Below are positions 49,001-60,728 of a DNA stretch of 64,000 nt, one piece after another. A program made the translations under genes and the position numbers. Within the stretch, counting starts at the first letter, position 1. Each line of letters begins with the position of its first letter. Source of the DNA: Microglena sp. YARC (Eukaryota; Chlorophyta; Chlorophyceae; Chlamydomonadales; Chlamydomonadaceae); the NCBI GenBank assembly GCA_022414725.1, contig JAJSRW010002878.1:1-64000 (forward strand), read 5' to 3'. The notes below the pieces were generated by a model. The model saw nothing but the letters and a program-made list of their open reading frames with translations. It was not told the DNA's origin and did not search any database.

Positions 49001-50228
49001 CTGGGAGGACTTGATTTCCAAGCTTTGGCTGCCTCAGGTCAGATCCCTCCTCAAGCCCTGGCCGCCTTGCAGGATGAGCTCCTAGGGCGACCTACAAATA
49101 GTTTGGTATTGCCTGGAAGGGACCAGTCATCTTTACGGCTTGCTGCAGTCAAAGGAAACAAGCCCATGGGGAGAGAGAAATAGCATTTGGTCAACCTATA
49201 TACAAGTGCCAGAATAATGCATATGGGGCATTCCCTCAAAGCAGTCCAGCTGTTGGAGGAATGCCTTCATTTTCAGCTTGGCCCAATAACAAACTTGGTA
49301 TGGCAGACTCAACCGGCACATTGGGAGGCATGAGTAATTCTCAGAATAGCAATATAGTCTTGCATGAATTGCAACAGCAGCCAGATGCCATGCTGTCAGG
49401 AACCCTTCACTCTCTAGATGTCAAACCTTCTGGGATAGTTATGCCTTCTCAGTCATTAAATACTTTCTCAGCCAGTGAGGGTCTCTCCCCTAATCAAAAT
49501 ACCTTGATGATACCTGCTCAGTCATCTGGTTTTCTAGCGGCCATGCCTCCATCCATGAAGCATGAACCTGTTCTTGCAACTTCTCAACCATCGAGTAGTC
49601 TGTTAGGTGGTATTGATTTGGTTAATCAAGCTTCAACAAGTCAGCCCTTAATAAGTGCCCATGGAGGGGGGAATCTTTCTGGCCTTGTAAATCGTAATCC
49701 AAATGTAGTACCTTCTCAAGGGATCAGTACTTTTCATACTCCAAATAATCCATATTTGGTTAGTCCAAATTCTATGGGAGTGGGCTCCAAACAACCACCT
49801 GGTGTTCTTAAGACAGAAAACTCTGACGCTCTGAACCATAGCTATGGTTATCTTGGTGGTAGCAACCCCCTATGGACTCTGGCTTACTCTCTTCACAATC
49901 AAAAAATACACAGTTTGGTTTACTGGGTCAGGATGACATCACTGGTAGCTGGTCGCCTCTGCCGAATGTTGACAGTTATGGTAATACTGTTGGGCTAAGC
50001 CACCCTGGGTCCAGTTCATCTAGTTTTCAAAGTTCTAATGTGGCTCTTGGGAAATTGCCTGATCAAGGGCGAGGAAAGAATCATGGATTTGTTGGTAAAG
50101 GTACTTGCATTCCAAGCCGCTTTGCAGTGGATGAGATTGAATCTCCAACTAACAACTTGAGTCACAGCATTGGAAGCAGTGGAGATATTATGAGCCCTGA
50201 TATTTTCGGATTTAGTGGACAGATGTGA
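45882..50228 (+). CDS. RR21: Type-B cytokinin response regulator (ORR21-like), five exons
   Basis: Type-B response regulators are nuclear transcription factors that receive phosphate from histidine phosphotransfer proteins in cytokinin signalling. Exons: 45882-45999, 47270-47423, 47506-47903, 48080-48156, 48908-50228, all GT-AG. Exons 1-3 encode the receiver domain (KRMLLEC, then [13 protein letters not shown] with the phosphoacceptor Asp codon at 47347-47349, then the invariant Lys in [13 protein letters not shown]). An acidic linker follows ([16 protein letters not shown]). Exons 3-5 encode the GARP DNA-binding domain ([51 protein letters not shown]). The C-terminal half is Gln/Ser/Asn-rich activation sequence ending [10 protein letters not shown] recognise it as rice ORR21 or a very close orthologue. 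Frame slips sit in homopolymers near 47393, 47896, 49167 and 49869, and two bases are missing in exon 1 near 45943. Intron 1 is 1.27 kb. Confidence 0.92.
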
Positions 50229-51699
50229 AGGCTTCTTGAATTTGTAAGTAGGTAGGTACAATATCCTAATTTTGGTAGCAGATAGCTTTGGTGTTCTTAC
50301 CCCAATATTGCTTTTAATGCATTTTGTTCCTCTATAATGTGATCGTCTCTACCTAGTGATCCCATCAATTTTGGCATATCATTCATGTTGCTTCTTTGGA
50401 CAATAGTAGACCTTGGTTATGTTTCAAGCTATGAACACTTGATGGCTTGGTTGCTATATTTATTTTACCTCACGCATTTGTTATGGAGTATTTGATTGTT
50501 ATGCCTATGGTAATTTAGCGAACTAGCAGTATGTTCTTCGTGAGTCATGTTCATAATTGATATTTCAAGTTGACTGTACCTTTGCCTTTTATGCAAAAAC
50601 ATTGTTTAATTGTGCAATTACCGAAACCTCATTTTTCTAATGGGCTTGTTTATTTTGGTTTATGCAGGGTATCACTGGAAACAATTTTTATAAGTGGGTT
50701 GGATGACGGTTGCAGTGTTTTTTCATTTATCTTTTTTTTTTCCTTCTGTAATTGGTTTATAAGGGATAATTTTATTGTGAAGCTGTGATCTTGGTTTATT
50801 AGAAGGTTCGGTTTAAACACTTTGGAGTAGCACTTCATGTGACATTAGTTTCCTTTTTATTTTTGTGTCAGTTTTCTGATTTTTGTTGGAAATTTTCTTC
50901 TCTACTAGTTCTTCAGTTTTTTGTTCCTTGCGATTTCCACTTTATGTTACAATTAGCTATTATCTTTGGCATCTCCCATGAGCAGGTGCAATTATTTGGG
51001 CTGTAGCATGTCTATATTTCTTTTCAATGTGTCTCCAATTTAGTTACCTTGCGACATATTTGGCATAATGATAGCTGATGAATACATGTTTTGCATTTCC
51101 GTAAAGTTCAAATGTAATTTAGTATATCCGTCCAAAAAATACAACAACCGATAGCTCGAACATACGTTACGTTCAAGTTCAAGTAGCTAGGGATTTAGGT
51201 TTTTTTGGGATAGAAGGGTAGAACAGCGTAGGATTTGCATGTATTATCGAGCTAGAGTGGGTTGGAGGATGTTTTTATCCGTCAGGTTTCATCATTTAAC
51301 GGGTCTGTTTCTGGTACTGACTCTTCCATCAGTATATGAATCGATGCATAGTATCCTCTACAACGGAGTGAAATAGACATGCAGATTTGCTCATTGATGA
51401 AGGACATGCTTGATTAAGCCAGGCAGATTTTGTGAGATTATATGTTCAACCAAGATCACGTGTTGTAGGAGAAAATATGATAATTGTTGCGGTCCGAGCT
51501 TTTACTAGATCATAATATCTTTAACTGATCAACAATTATGATGATGCTACTAACAAGGACTAATTCACTATTCGTAGGTAAATACCTGAAGAATATAGGA
51601 TGTACACCTAACTAGTAACTAGGACCATCAAAGCTCAACGGGGGAAATAACGGGTCTCCGGTGAGCGCACTGATAATTTTCGCATGGCAGCATCGCGCG
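50229..51699. other. RR21 3' UTR and convergent intergenic region
   Basis: T-rich sequence follows the RR21 stop. A TTATGCAG|GGTATC splice-like acceptor near 50668 could mark a 3' UTR intron. RR21 (plus) and the TPS gene (minus) converge here. No other gene or bordered element was seen. Confidence 0.45.
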
Positions 51700-54600
51700 C
51701 TATGGGTGCTCGATTCGTCGTCGTCCTCGGGGCTTCGCGCCGAGCAGTCGGGTTGGAGACGGAGGCAAGTGCATGCTGACGACCTCCGCCGTGTGTGAGT
51801 ACTTTGGCTGCTAGGCTTGCGGTCCGGACGGTGCAGGCGAAGACTCGCGGTGGCCGCAAGCGATCGCGCAGGTGGGCTTGTGATCAATTTGGAAATTTCT
51901 CGTCGGAGCGGTCGTCCCCGATGCACAGCAGAAGTTCGGTGCAATGCCCTCTCCTGCATGCTCGCCAGCAGCGCGGCGCCAAGGCCTTGCTCACGCCCTG
52001 CATGCAAGGTTCAAACCCGCGAACCGACCATGCGCTCGATGCTAAAAAAACGAAGATGACGAGAGTAGGGAGGAGGATTACTGTGGCTTGACTAACGAAT
52101 TGGGGTGCTCTTCAACAGTTGAGAGGGCTTTCGTTGGCGAGCAGCTCCTGGAGGTGGTCGACGAGTCTTGTTTGTTGGATGAACGAAGTCAGGGTTGCGT
52201 CCATAGATAGATATCGCAGACGAGAGATCTACTGTTAGATTGATCGAGCGTCGTGTGTAAGGCAACAATAGGTTCGCGGCGATCTGCTTCCAGCTGCGTC
52301 CGGGGGAATGGAAATTTCCCCACTGTTGCAATCCTCGATGACCTTAGAAAAAAACATCATACGATTTTGTCAAAGTGTTGAAAATTGAACATTCCCCTTT
52401 GCGAAGAAACATCAAGGCAACAGAAAAGGCGTTTTATAGTGTTGAAAGGTTTTTCTCATTTGGCCATTTCAATGTGTACTTACTGAAACATTTCCCCCCA
52501 ATCCCATGTGACACTATGGCATGAACGCGAAGTCAGGGTCTGCGTCCCTCGTGTTCCAAACGAGCACGTCTCCCTGTTCTCGATGATCGAGGCCGTCCGT
52601 GTCTCCCTGTACAGGCAAACATCACGGCTCCGGATCTGCGTCCAGCGTCGATGTCCGCGGGGGGAATGAGAAATCTCCCCACTGCTGCAGTCCTCGATGA
52701 CTTCAGAAACATCTACAGATTTGTCAAAGTGTTGAAATTGCTTCCCTGTTGCAAAAGAAACATCAAAAGGCAGAAAAAGGCGTTTTATAGTGTTGAAAGA
52801 AGTTTTCCTCATATTGGCCATGTCAATGTTACTACATGAAACATTTCCGCCATCTCATGTGACACAAAATATGTTTTACTAGTTGCAGATCACAATCAAA
52901 TGTTAGTACTACGCTTATTTTCAATGTAAGTAAAGGAAGAATGTACTAGATCTTTTATTCAATTTCCCTAGTGGCATGGAATCTTGTTATCTGGGTAGAT
53001 AGGTTAGCTAGATGGTACGTCCAACGATGCACAATTCGGTAATTTTTGAGTCATGAACTGTCTCTTGCAAGAACAGCAAACGCAGAGTAAGTTCACAGGA
53101 TCATAGCGCTCAGGAAGGTAACCGTGCTCAGGCCGCCAAGCCCAAGGTTCTCGCAAGGGGGAACCAGTCATGGAGTGTTTCCCTTCTCGAACCCGCTGGC
53201 AGAAGGAAAACCTTTGTTGCTCTCGTCCCTAGGCACAAGCCTGGTCAGGCGTATTCGAGGCGGAATGTGGCGCTCACGGGCCTCCTGTTGATCGCCTGCG
53301 GCATGAGCGTGGCCGTCAGTGGAGGTGGCGAGCAGAGAATGGCGCCGCGTCTTCGCCCTACCGGTACGCCATGACAATTGTGCAATTCCAATGGCGACTT
53401 CCTGAAGCTGAGGTCAAGCGACACCAGCGCTGGAACCGCACCCGAAGCGGATCCCCCAGCAGCCAAGGCCGCTGCGCGTGATCCTTGGCACGTCCTCTCG
53501 AGGTCCTGCAGGAAGCTGGTCGCGCGCAGTAGCCCACGTCGTGGAAAAATGTCCACATAGGCGGTAGTGCTTGAGTCGTGCGAGAGCATCCGCTTCTTCC
53601 TCCCGGCGCATCGAAGCGGCTCTCCATGGCAGTCCGCCACGAGCCTCGATGTTCCAGCGGGTTACCTCACGCGCCCTCAGCGACAGGCGAAGTCAAGCAA
53701 CCGATGAAATCGGACACCACGCAGGCATGCTTTCTTCTGCCTCCGGCTTGCTCGGACTGCAGCATCCCTGTCGAGCGCCTCGTTGCCCTGCCTGGACAAC
53801 GATGTACTCGGTAGGGGATCGGTTTCAGTGCCGTCGCGGACCGCGGTCCACCAGAGCACACCTCGCGAACGACGTAATGTACGCCACGTTCGCTCGTAGA
53901 ACTGGAGCGGCTCAATCGATGAGCACCATTCCGGCTCGTAACCCGGGCGCGCGATAACGCCTCGTTGATCCGCAAGCACCATGGCGTAACGTCCCTTCCG
54001 CCCTTCACCGTTCGTCGAAGTCCTTGCCGCGGGGCCGCGCGCCGGGTTCGCGACCTGGACGAGCACATCCCGCAGCTTTTGCCGCGCCAGTCGGGGTGCT
54101 GCCGCAGCCGAGCTCCTCCAGGCGAGCAAGGCCTTGAGGCTGAATCCCCTTGAAGATGTCCATGTCGTCGACGCCAGCATGACGAACCCTCCCCTTCCCT
54201 GGAGTAAGATCGCCATCAGCTTCTGGCATACCTTTCGCCTCCGTCTCCGGCAAACGCGAGTCATCCGTCCTTGACGCTGCCCGCAATGTTCAAACGACCC
54301 CAACCGGGAGGATCTTGATGCTCACCCGTCGCGCCGTAGTTACTCCAAGCAAGATGTGGCCACGCTTGGGACTCGTAGGAAGAGCCCCAGCATCCGGCCG
54401 CAGCAAGGGAGAGGAAGTGGCGCGCGTAGTCGAGGTGTGGAAGCCGATGGAGGTCGAGTTGAGGAGCGCCGCGCAGGAAGCTCCTCCCGGTACGGGGAGC
54501 GTCTTGTAGATCTCGCGAGAGGGATACGGCGAGTTGGAGGAAGAAGCCGAGCTTGATGCGGTTGTAAGGCGCTTGGCGGAGGAAGGTTGGAGACGATGAG

Positions 54601-56121
54601 GTGGTAGTCGTGCACCCACAGCGAAGTCGTTTCGCGTCCGGTTGATATCACCTGAGCACCTTGTCCGCGAAGAATCTTGTTGCCGACACGTAGCGACTGC
54701 CACAGCGCGCGGTCGAAAGCGGCGCCGAGGTCGGGGAGAGCGGAAGCACATGGGTCAGGTGGAACAGTCGGCCACAGATGCTTGCTTGTGCAGGTAGAGT
54801 TGCCGCATTGGGTATAGAGTGTTAGCGCTCTGGCGATGTCTTGTTGGGGGCATGGAACGGCACGGCACTGGCAGTTGTAACGGAGTACGGTAGTAGACAC
54901 GCGTCTCGTAGAACTGGAGCGGTTCATCGTGGCACACCGGCTCGTACCCGGGCGCGCGTACGCCTGTTGATCCGCCGCATCCATGGGTACGTCTCCCCTT
55001 CACTGTCGACGTCCTGCGCGGGCGGCCGGGTTCGCGACTGGACGAGCACAGCTTGCGCGCCACTCGGGGTTGATGCGCAGCAGCTTCATGGCGAGCAGAT
55101 TGGAGGCTGATCCGCCTGAAGATGTCGCATGTGTCGAGCCAGCATGACGATCCTTACCGGAGTAAGTCGCCATAGCTCTGCACTTTCGCCTCGTCTCGGC
55201 AAGCGAGGAACGTCTTGAGCTGCAACATGTTCACCCCAAGGGAGGATTTGATGCTCAAGTCGGCGTAGTACTCAAGAGATGTGGAGCTTGGGATGCAGTA
55301 GGAGACCCCAGATCCGGCGCAGAGGAGAGGAAGTGGAGCGCGTAGTGAAGGTGGTGGAAGCCGATGAGGTCGGAGTTGAGCAGCGCGCGCAGGAGACTCT
55401 CCGGAGGGGAGCGTTTGTAGATTCCGGACGAGGGGACGGCGAGTGGAGGAAGAAGCCGAGCTTGATGCGGTTGAAGCGCTTGCGGAGGAAGGTTGGGAAG
55501 ACATGGGTGGTAGTTCGTGACCCACCGAAGTCGTGTCGGGGTTTTGATCACTCGAGCATTGGTCCGCGAAGATTGTTCGGACACGTCGGATGCACATGCG
55601 GCGTCGAAGCTCGGCGCCGAGGTCGGGGGAGCGTGCGCATGTAGTGGGAACAGCTGGTCCCGTATGCTGGCTTGCAGAAGCTATGGTAGTAGGGCTCGGC
55701 GCTGCGGGGGGGCAGGAACGGGCCGCAGTTGTAATGATGAGGAAGGCCTGCGGACGGCGTCCTGGTCGGCCAGGGGATGTCGTGCGGAGGCAGGCGATGT
55801 AAGATGAACTCATGGGGGGAGGAGACGAGTGCTGGAGGTGGGGGAGGAGGGAGTCCGCGTCGCAGGAGACAGGTCCAGGCTCGAGGCGACGTCGGGCGGT
55901 GAGCCGGATAGGAGGTGGTTTGGGTAGCACGATGGTGGCGGCCCGCGGCGACGGGGGACGGCGTCGAGGGGGACAGCGGGAGTCGTCGATGAGCCCGCGG
56001 TGGGTCACCACCGCGGAAGCGCCGCCGGGCGCGCCGAGCGGCTTCGTCCGGCGCCGGCGACTGGTCCGCCGGCGCCGGTGGCGCAGGTCCAGCAGGTTGG
56101 AAGTAGGACCGGAGAAACCAT
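51700..56121 (-). CDS. Class II trehalose-6-phosphate synthase-like protein, indel-broken, with duplicated segments
   Basis: Class II TPS proteins join an N-terminal GT20 (trehalose-phosphate synthase-like) domain to a C-terminal TPP-like HAD phosphatase domain. They act mainly as regulators of sugar signalling. The start codon at 56121-56119 begins MVS...SNLLDL. Recognisable words follow across frame slips: GLIDDS, YYH(S/G)FCKP (about 55690), WVHDYH (about 55500), then GYEPE, PLQFYER and TAVRDG (about 53820-53950), SRQGNEALDR (about 53790) and TSFLQDLERTC (about 53510). The TPP part shows LDLSFRKSPLE near 53400 and SGFEKG near 53180. The second exon (about 52092-52340) reads SWKQIA and NPDFVHPTN. 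The last exon (about 51700-52010) carries LLASMQER and motif GDDRSDE at 51919-51899, then VFACTV and a Ser/Glu-rich tail. The whole exon series needs dozens of indel corrections. From memory the rice orthologue adjoins ORR21, but I do not assign a member number. Confidence 0.85.
52092..52830 (-). repeat. Duplicated TPS exon 2 segment
   Basis: The exon start (GCAACAGTGGGGAAATTTCC at about 52310-52330) and the adjoining intron (AAAGGCGTTTTATAGTGTTG) occur at 52110-52455 and again at 52500-52800. The upstream copy reads SIIENRETCS and the downstream copy NPDFVHPTN. Both correspond to the same part of the TPS linker (ETTDGS...ETALVW..EDADPDF). Confidence 0.75.
53830..55690 (-). repeat. About 1-kb duplication inside the TPS first exon
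   Basis: Read on the minus strand, the GT20 coding sequence runs from 56121 to about 54880 (PLQFYE near 54910). It then jumps back to an earlier part of the domain (KHLWPTV...LPDLGAAFDRALWQS, about 54780-54700) and proceeds again to PLQFYER near 53890. Landmarks GTAGAACTGGAGCGG (53895 and 54907) and CCGGGTTCGCGAC (54040 and 55027) are present twice. Confidence 0.8.
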
Positions 56122-57360
56122 GGGCTTTCTATCTGGTTTTCAAAGTTTTGATCAAAGATTAATGGGCTCTTCGGTTTTGGGGAAGAACAGTTTGCTGGCT
56201 GGGGAATCCAAGAAATTGCGAAGAACTGCATCCAAACAGCGCCCGCAATTGGGGTTTTAATTAGCCAAGAACAGAGCCGGTGTGTTCGGCTCACTGTTTT
56301 CTTGCAGGAAAGTTGGCACACTCGCATCGTCGCAGCAGTGGTTTTTTTTTGGCCTTTCGGGAGAGGTGGCACGCACCTGGATTCAACAAGCCTCCAAAGC
56401 CAGTATCCGCTCACTTGCGCTTTCTCTTTTAATCCTCGAGATCAAATATAGTTGTGGTTATAATGAACAAGGGAGAGAACCTTCTCTTGGCAATTGGTTG
56501 ATGGTGGTGGTTCCTTTCCGAAGTTCTAGGTTGGTTGGTGCCAAGTACAGGGAGGCACTGAGAAAACACAGCTCAGATAACTGTCTCTGCGGTAAAAATC
56601 CAATGCCTTTTCAGACTAAGGGGTAATGAACGCATCAAGATTTTGATCTCCTGCAAATAAGGCACAGCCGGCAAGAAGAAAGAAGGAAAAAAATATCAAG
56701 GTAAAAGATGCCAGAAGAACTCAAATGAAAAAGAACCCAAAAAGGAATCTGGGACCTCCGCTGCCTCACACAACAGTTGCTCCAACCCCCGGACGATCTA
56801 GGGGCTGCTGCATGTCGGTGAGAGGAAGCGAGGAGGGAGCAAGAAAAAACAGCTTTTAATAGGAGAGGCAAGGATGACTCACCCTCATCCCACAGCATCA
56901 TCTCGAGTTGTCCTTGGATTGATCCAAACGACCGGGACAAAATAATCGCAGGGACAGCAGGCAGTGATAGGAGACTGCAAAATTCTTTTTTCTCTTCCTC
57001 TCTTTTTTGTGGTTGATGGATCAATTCCATAAGGCGAGCAAGCGAAGGAAGTACAGAAAAGGCGCCAAAAGAGACCGCGAGATTATTCGGAGATTGAGAG
57101 GGCTTTGCTTGGTTTTGTTTTGGTGGTGGCGTTTGGATCTTCCGGTGGCTCACAGTCACAGCCACGCAGCTGTACTAGATTCGTTGAACTAGAGCAAGAA
57201 ATTTACGGAGGGGAAAGAGAGACCAGTTGCCTCTCCAATCAAAATCAATTGAATCTTTTATAGTAGGACACAGTGAAAGAGCGTGCAGTCTAACACTTTA
57301 TGGATTTGTTTCTCTGTGTAATTTGTTCCATTTCATGTTAGGATAATTTTCTTTAGGACA
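56122..57360. other. 5' leader and promoter region of the TPS gene
   Basis: Class II TPS genes in grasses often have an intron in the 5' UTR. A donor/acceptor pair for such an intron is plausible here (CTTGCAGG-like words near 56302 are on the other strand, so it is not proven). A 176-codon minus frame at 57165-56635 contains no domain I recognise and may be leader sequence. Confidence 0.35.
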
Positions 57361-57691
57361 ATATTCCAATTCACTGGAATTTGTTTCATAGAATTTGTTT
57401 CGGAGGACCATTATGGCATGGCATGAACAGGTAAAGAACTGAAATAGCAAACTGAAACTACTCCACCCCACTTATCAGACCAAATACAGGCTAATTATAT
57501 GCTTCTCTACCTAACAGAGAGAATATTGCTTCCTAATTTAAGCTGCCGGTAGGATGAGATCTATCCATCAAGGCACAGGGGCTGGCAGTCGCCATCCTTG
57601 CATTCAGTTCCACCAAAGGGATAAAAAGACTGCCATTACTAATCTAGGTTTAGCAGCAGGGAATCTTAATTCTTCATCACCTTAAGTCTTA

Positions 57692-57953
57692 GGGCCAGTT
57701 TTGGTTTGTGGACCTAAATTGACCTTACCATTTTTGGACTATGTCAAATTTTTGGTAGTTTTTGACATGACAAATTTGGGAAGGCAAAGTTGATTTAGAT
57801 TGAAGCAAAATACCTAAGTTAACTATTTGAAATCGGCCTATTTTCGTAGGCATGGCTAAGATTTAGCTTCAAAACAAATAGAACACTAAACATTATTAAA
57901 ATTTTCAAATATTGGTAAGTTCAAATTTAGACCTTTCAAACCAAAACCAGCCC
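57692..57953. mobile_element. Tourist-like MITE (262 bp), copy A
   Basis: GGGCCAGTTTTGGTTTG on the left is the inverse of CAAACCAAAACCAGCCC on the right. TTA flanks both sides (57689-57691 and 57954-57956), the PIF/Harbinger target duplication. The two halves are also loosely complementary (GACCTAAATTGACC opposite GTTCAAATTTAGACC). Confidence 0.87.
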
Positions 57954-58430
57954 TTAAACCTCACGCCGGTCAAAACAAGGAGATAGGAATGCCTCACGCA
58001 ATTTGTTAGGAGCCACCGGACAACTCTTTTTGTGCATCCACGATTGTTTGTTTAAATCGAAGTGGATCCGCTCTCCACCATACTTTCTGCCCATTGAACA
58101 CTGACAAACCTTAGCCTGCGTGAAGATGCCATGCGAGCGAGCCGCGATCGGAGAGCCGAGCGCGAACGGCAGGGGAGAGGTGAGCGAGCGGCGAGCGGCA
58201 ACACGTGGCGAGCGCGGGGGCCGCGGCTGTCCTGCGCGGCAACAGCGACCGGGGCCGGTGGCGCGCTGCGGTACGTCCGCGCGGCGAGTCGGTCGCGGGC
58301 CAGTGCACCGGGAAAAGGCTTGACAAGTGGGTTGCCAGGCGCCGCGCTGTTCTTTCTTCTCGGGGAGTGCGATAATCGAGGAAGAGTGACAGTGTACTAG
58401 TGGTAATGTCATACTCCCATGTTGGGGACG
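57954..58430. other. GC-rich island with multi-frame open reading frames
   Basis: Between two MITEs, a GC-rich block is open on the minus strand for about 165 codons (58463-57954) and on both other plus frames. The encoded peptide is Arg/Pro/Ser-rich without a domain. The same block (61462-61940) is identical in copy B. Simultaneous openness of both strands argues for composition, not coding. Confidence 0.3.
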
Positions 58431-58575
58431 GTATATCTGAGGCTGTGGTTCAGTCCCAACCAAAGTTTTAAAATTTGGTTTGAAAATTAGAACAATATGA
58501 CTGAAAAGTGTGCGTATATTGAAAGTTTGATGTGATGAAAAGTTGAAAGTTGAAAAAAAAAATTTTGGAACTAAA
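58431..58575. mobile_element. Small MITE remnant (TTCAGTCCCAACCAAAG ... TTTTGGAACTAAA)
   Basis: The interior CAATATGACTGAAAAGTGTG and TTTGATGTGATGAAAAGTTG is characteristic of a widespread grass MITE family whose ends read GTTTAGTTCC...GGGACTGAAC. Both ends are recognisable but worn. Copy B at about 61938-62075 is heavily altered by indels. Confidence 0.6.
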
Positions 58576-58792
58576 TTACACCTTGATGTGGGTTTCCACC
58601 TTTACTGTCATCCACGCTGGATCTGCGTTCTCCAGAATTGTCTCCCAAAGAGTACAATTTCACCCATTTTTAACCACTCCGTCGTTTTAATATCTCCATC
58701 ATCGTATATATAATACTCCATATATCGCATAAACCACCTTTATTACGCCCCAAAATATATTTAATTTGTTACGCGAAAAATGATTTATTATT

Positions 58793-59178
58793 GAGTAAAT
58801 CTCACTTCGGCGCCACCTTTGTACCTATGTTTCACTTTGGACTACACCTTTGAAGCAATAATTTTTCACTTTAGCATTGGGTAAACTTACATTTGTTTCA
58901 CTAATCTGGCTACCACCCAAATCTCTTTCTCAAGCATATGAACGATTCTCGATTACGCTGTCTCCTACTCTCAACATGAACTACCACAGCTATATTGTAA
59001 GACGTATTCTTCGACATATTACAATTGGATGTAGATGGATTAAAAGAGTGAGGGTGGTCCATGTTGAACAAGGTAAAATATCCGCGTCCAAAGTTTGAAA
59101 AACATTGGTCCTTAAGGTGTCCAAGCCGAAATGTCGTAATAAAAGCGGTGGACCAAAGTAAAATTAACCTTTAATTTT
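58793..59178. mobile_element. TIR element with AGTAAAT.TCACTT.GG..CACC ends
   Basis: The left end GAGTAAATCTCACTTCGGCG with GCCACCTTTG is the approximate inverse of GGTGGACCAAAGTAAAATTA at the right end. The interior has a short GATTAAAAGAGTGAGGG segment. Copy B lies at about 62285-62640 and is indel-rich in its left half only. Superfamily undetermined. Confidence 0.5.
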
Positions 59179-59299
59179 TAGGATGTGTGCCACTACCAGT
59201 CTACCACCAAGTATTATGCAGAGAACACTACCACCAGTTACAGGACTGAAATGTTTGATGTCATTTGGAATGTACTTCTTCAATCTATTATAGTACAGT

Positions 59300-60060
59300 A
59301 CTGAAATGCAAGTTAGCCGCATCCTGTTCTGAGCCCTGTGACTTATGTTGCGGAGCGTCAACTGGGCCACAAGAATTAACGGTCCAGCAAGTGTACAGTC
59401 TCGTTTTGCTCACCTGCCTGTGCTGCCAACTTTTCTCGTTGTTGCACCGTCCATCCGTAGACCGCCCTGTGCGCCGTCCACTACGCTTGCTCGCCCGCGC
59501 GTCCCCCTCCCTCCGCTGAAACAACAACCGAGCAAGAAAACTGGGGAAAACACCCCCCCCCCCACCCCCCGGCACCACGAGCGCATTTGTGATTGTGCTC
59601 GCCACCCGCCGCGCATAACCCGTCGACCGATCGCCAACTAGGCACGCCACGCCACAGCGTATTTTGCGACCGTGCACCACACGATGGATTCGTCGACGCA
59701 GGAAACTGACGAGCCCGCCGATCAGGCCCGGCCCGTCACCTCGCCCTCGATGCACGACGATAACCTCATTCTCAATCAAAAACCGAGAACCGCGCGTCGT
59801 GATGGCCGAGATGACCCGCGGGGCAAAACGGCGCACGTACTTCTCCGTCCGACCATCCGACTATAACCCGTAGCGAATCCGTCAACGCGACGGCTCCGCG
59901 CGTGTTACGCTACGAGATCTTTTTTCCATACTCCAGTTGCTTCCAATGGGCGTGCACCCGTTCTCGTCGCTGCAACTTTGCCATGTATAACCTGCGCCCC
60001 GAGTCATTACGGTTTGCTCCACTGCCAAACTGGTGGTGGCTGTCGGTTGTGCGCTGATCG
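59300..60060. other. GC-rich island with a C10-C11 tract, no recognised product
   Basis: Open frames exist on both strands (182 codons minus at 59836-59288; 64 codons plus from 59672), again in several frames together. The plus frame MDSSTQETDEPADQARP lacks a known domain. The block is almost unchanged in copy B (62780-63400), apart from isolated indels that alter the minus frame's ends. Confidence 0.3.
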
Positions 60061-60728
60061 CACTGTATACTGTAACATCTAACTACAGGGAAGCAACTTT
60101 GAGTGATGGACTAGTAAGGGAAGGCATGCCACAGTGCCGCACGCAAGGCGTCTCACTGGATAAGGCACACTGTACGTTGCATCGTGTTCTAGCTACTAGA
60201 GTAGAAGTTACTTGCTATTATATATCTGTTATTTTCCGCAGGTTGGGCCCCGTTCGTCAAAAGAGCAGGTGCGTATCGAGTGTTTAATTCTCCTGAATCG
60301 TGACGTCTGCTGTTATTAACTTCTATAGCTCCAGCAAAACCTTGGAACGCAAGCCACCGGCAATAAAAATTTCCAAAGGTAATATCGTGGGTGTGACGAG
60401 CCGTGAGATTTGAGAAGACTGTAACCGATTCCGAGTCTCATTGAGGTTCGCTATATTTTTGGGCCTTTGAAACTGTCATTGCGTCGGAACCTCTTGAGGT
60501 CTCAGGTCATGACTTACGGAACAGTATCGTTTTCGCTAAATAGAAATACAAGTGACTGCGTGTTTGCATGTCGCGGTTGAACTTATTTATTTACAGATCA
60601 CTCCAAATATAGGCCCACTAAATCTCAATTCAGGGCAGAATATATTGCTTTCACTTTGGCACTTAGTGTTACAAATCCAATTGAACGCACTTAAGTTAGA
60701 TACTACCCTCCATCCGTTTACAAAAATA

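Noticed and set aside
1..56121. Calling VAC14, RR21 and TPS true pseudogenes
   Set aside because: Exon structure and splice sites are intact, and breaks are single-base indels of the same type seen between duplicated non-coding copies, so sequence error is the better explanation.
56635..57165. 176-codon minus frame upstream of the TPS gene as an independent gene
   Set aside because: It has no domain and low complexity, and its position and strand fit a TPS leader exon. Kept only as a note.
30561..58430. Shared words (GAGTGCGGATAATCGA versus GAGTGCGATAATCGAGG) between the GC islands at 30.6 and 58.4 kb
   Set aside because: The match is only about 20 bases with gaps and does not extend, so relationship is not supported.
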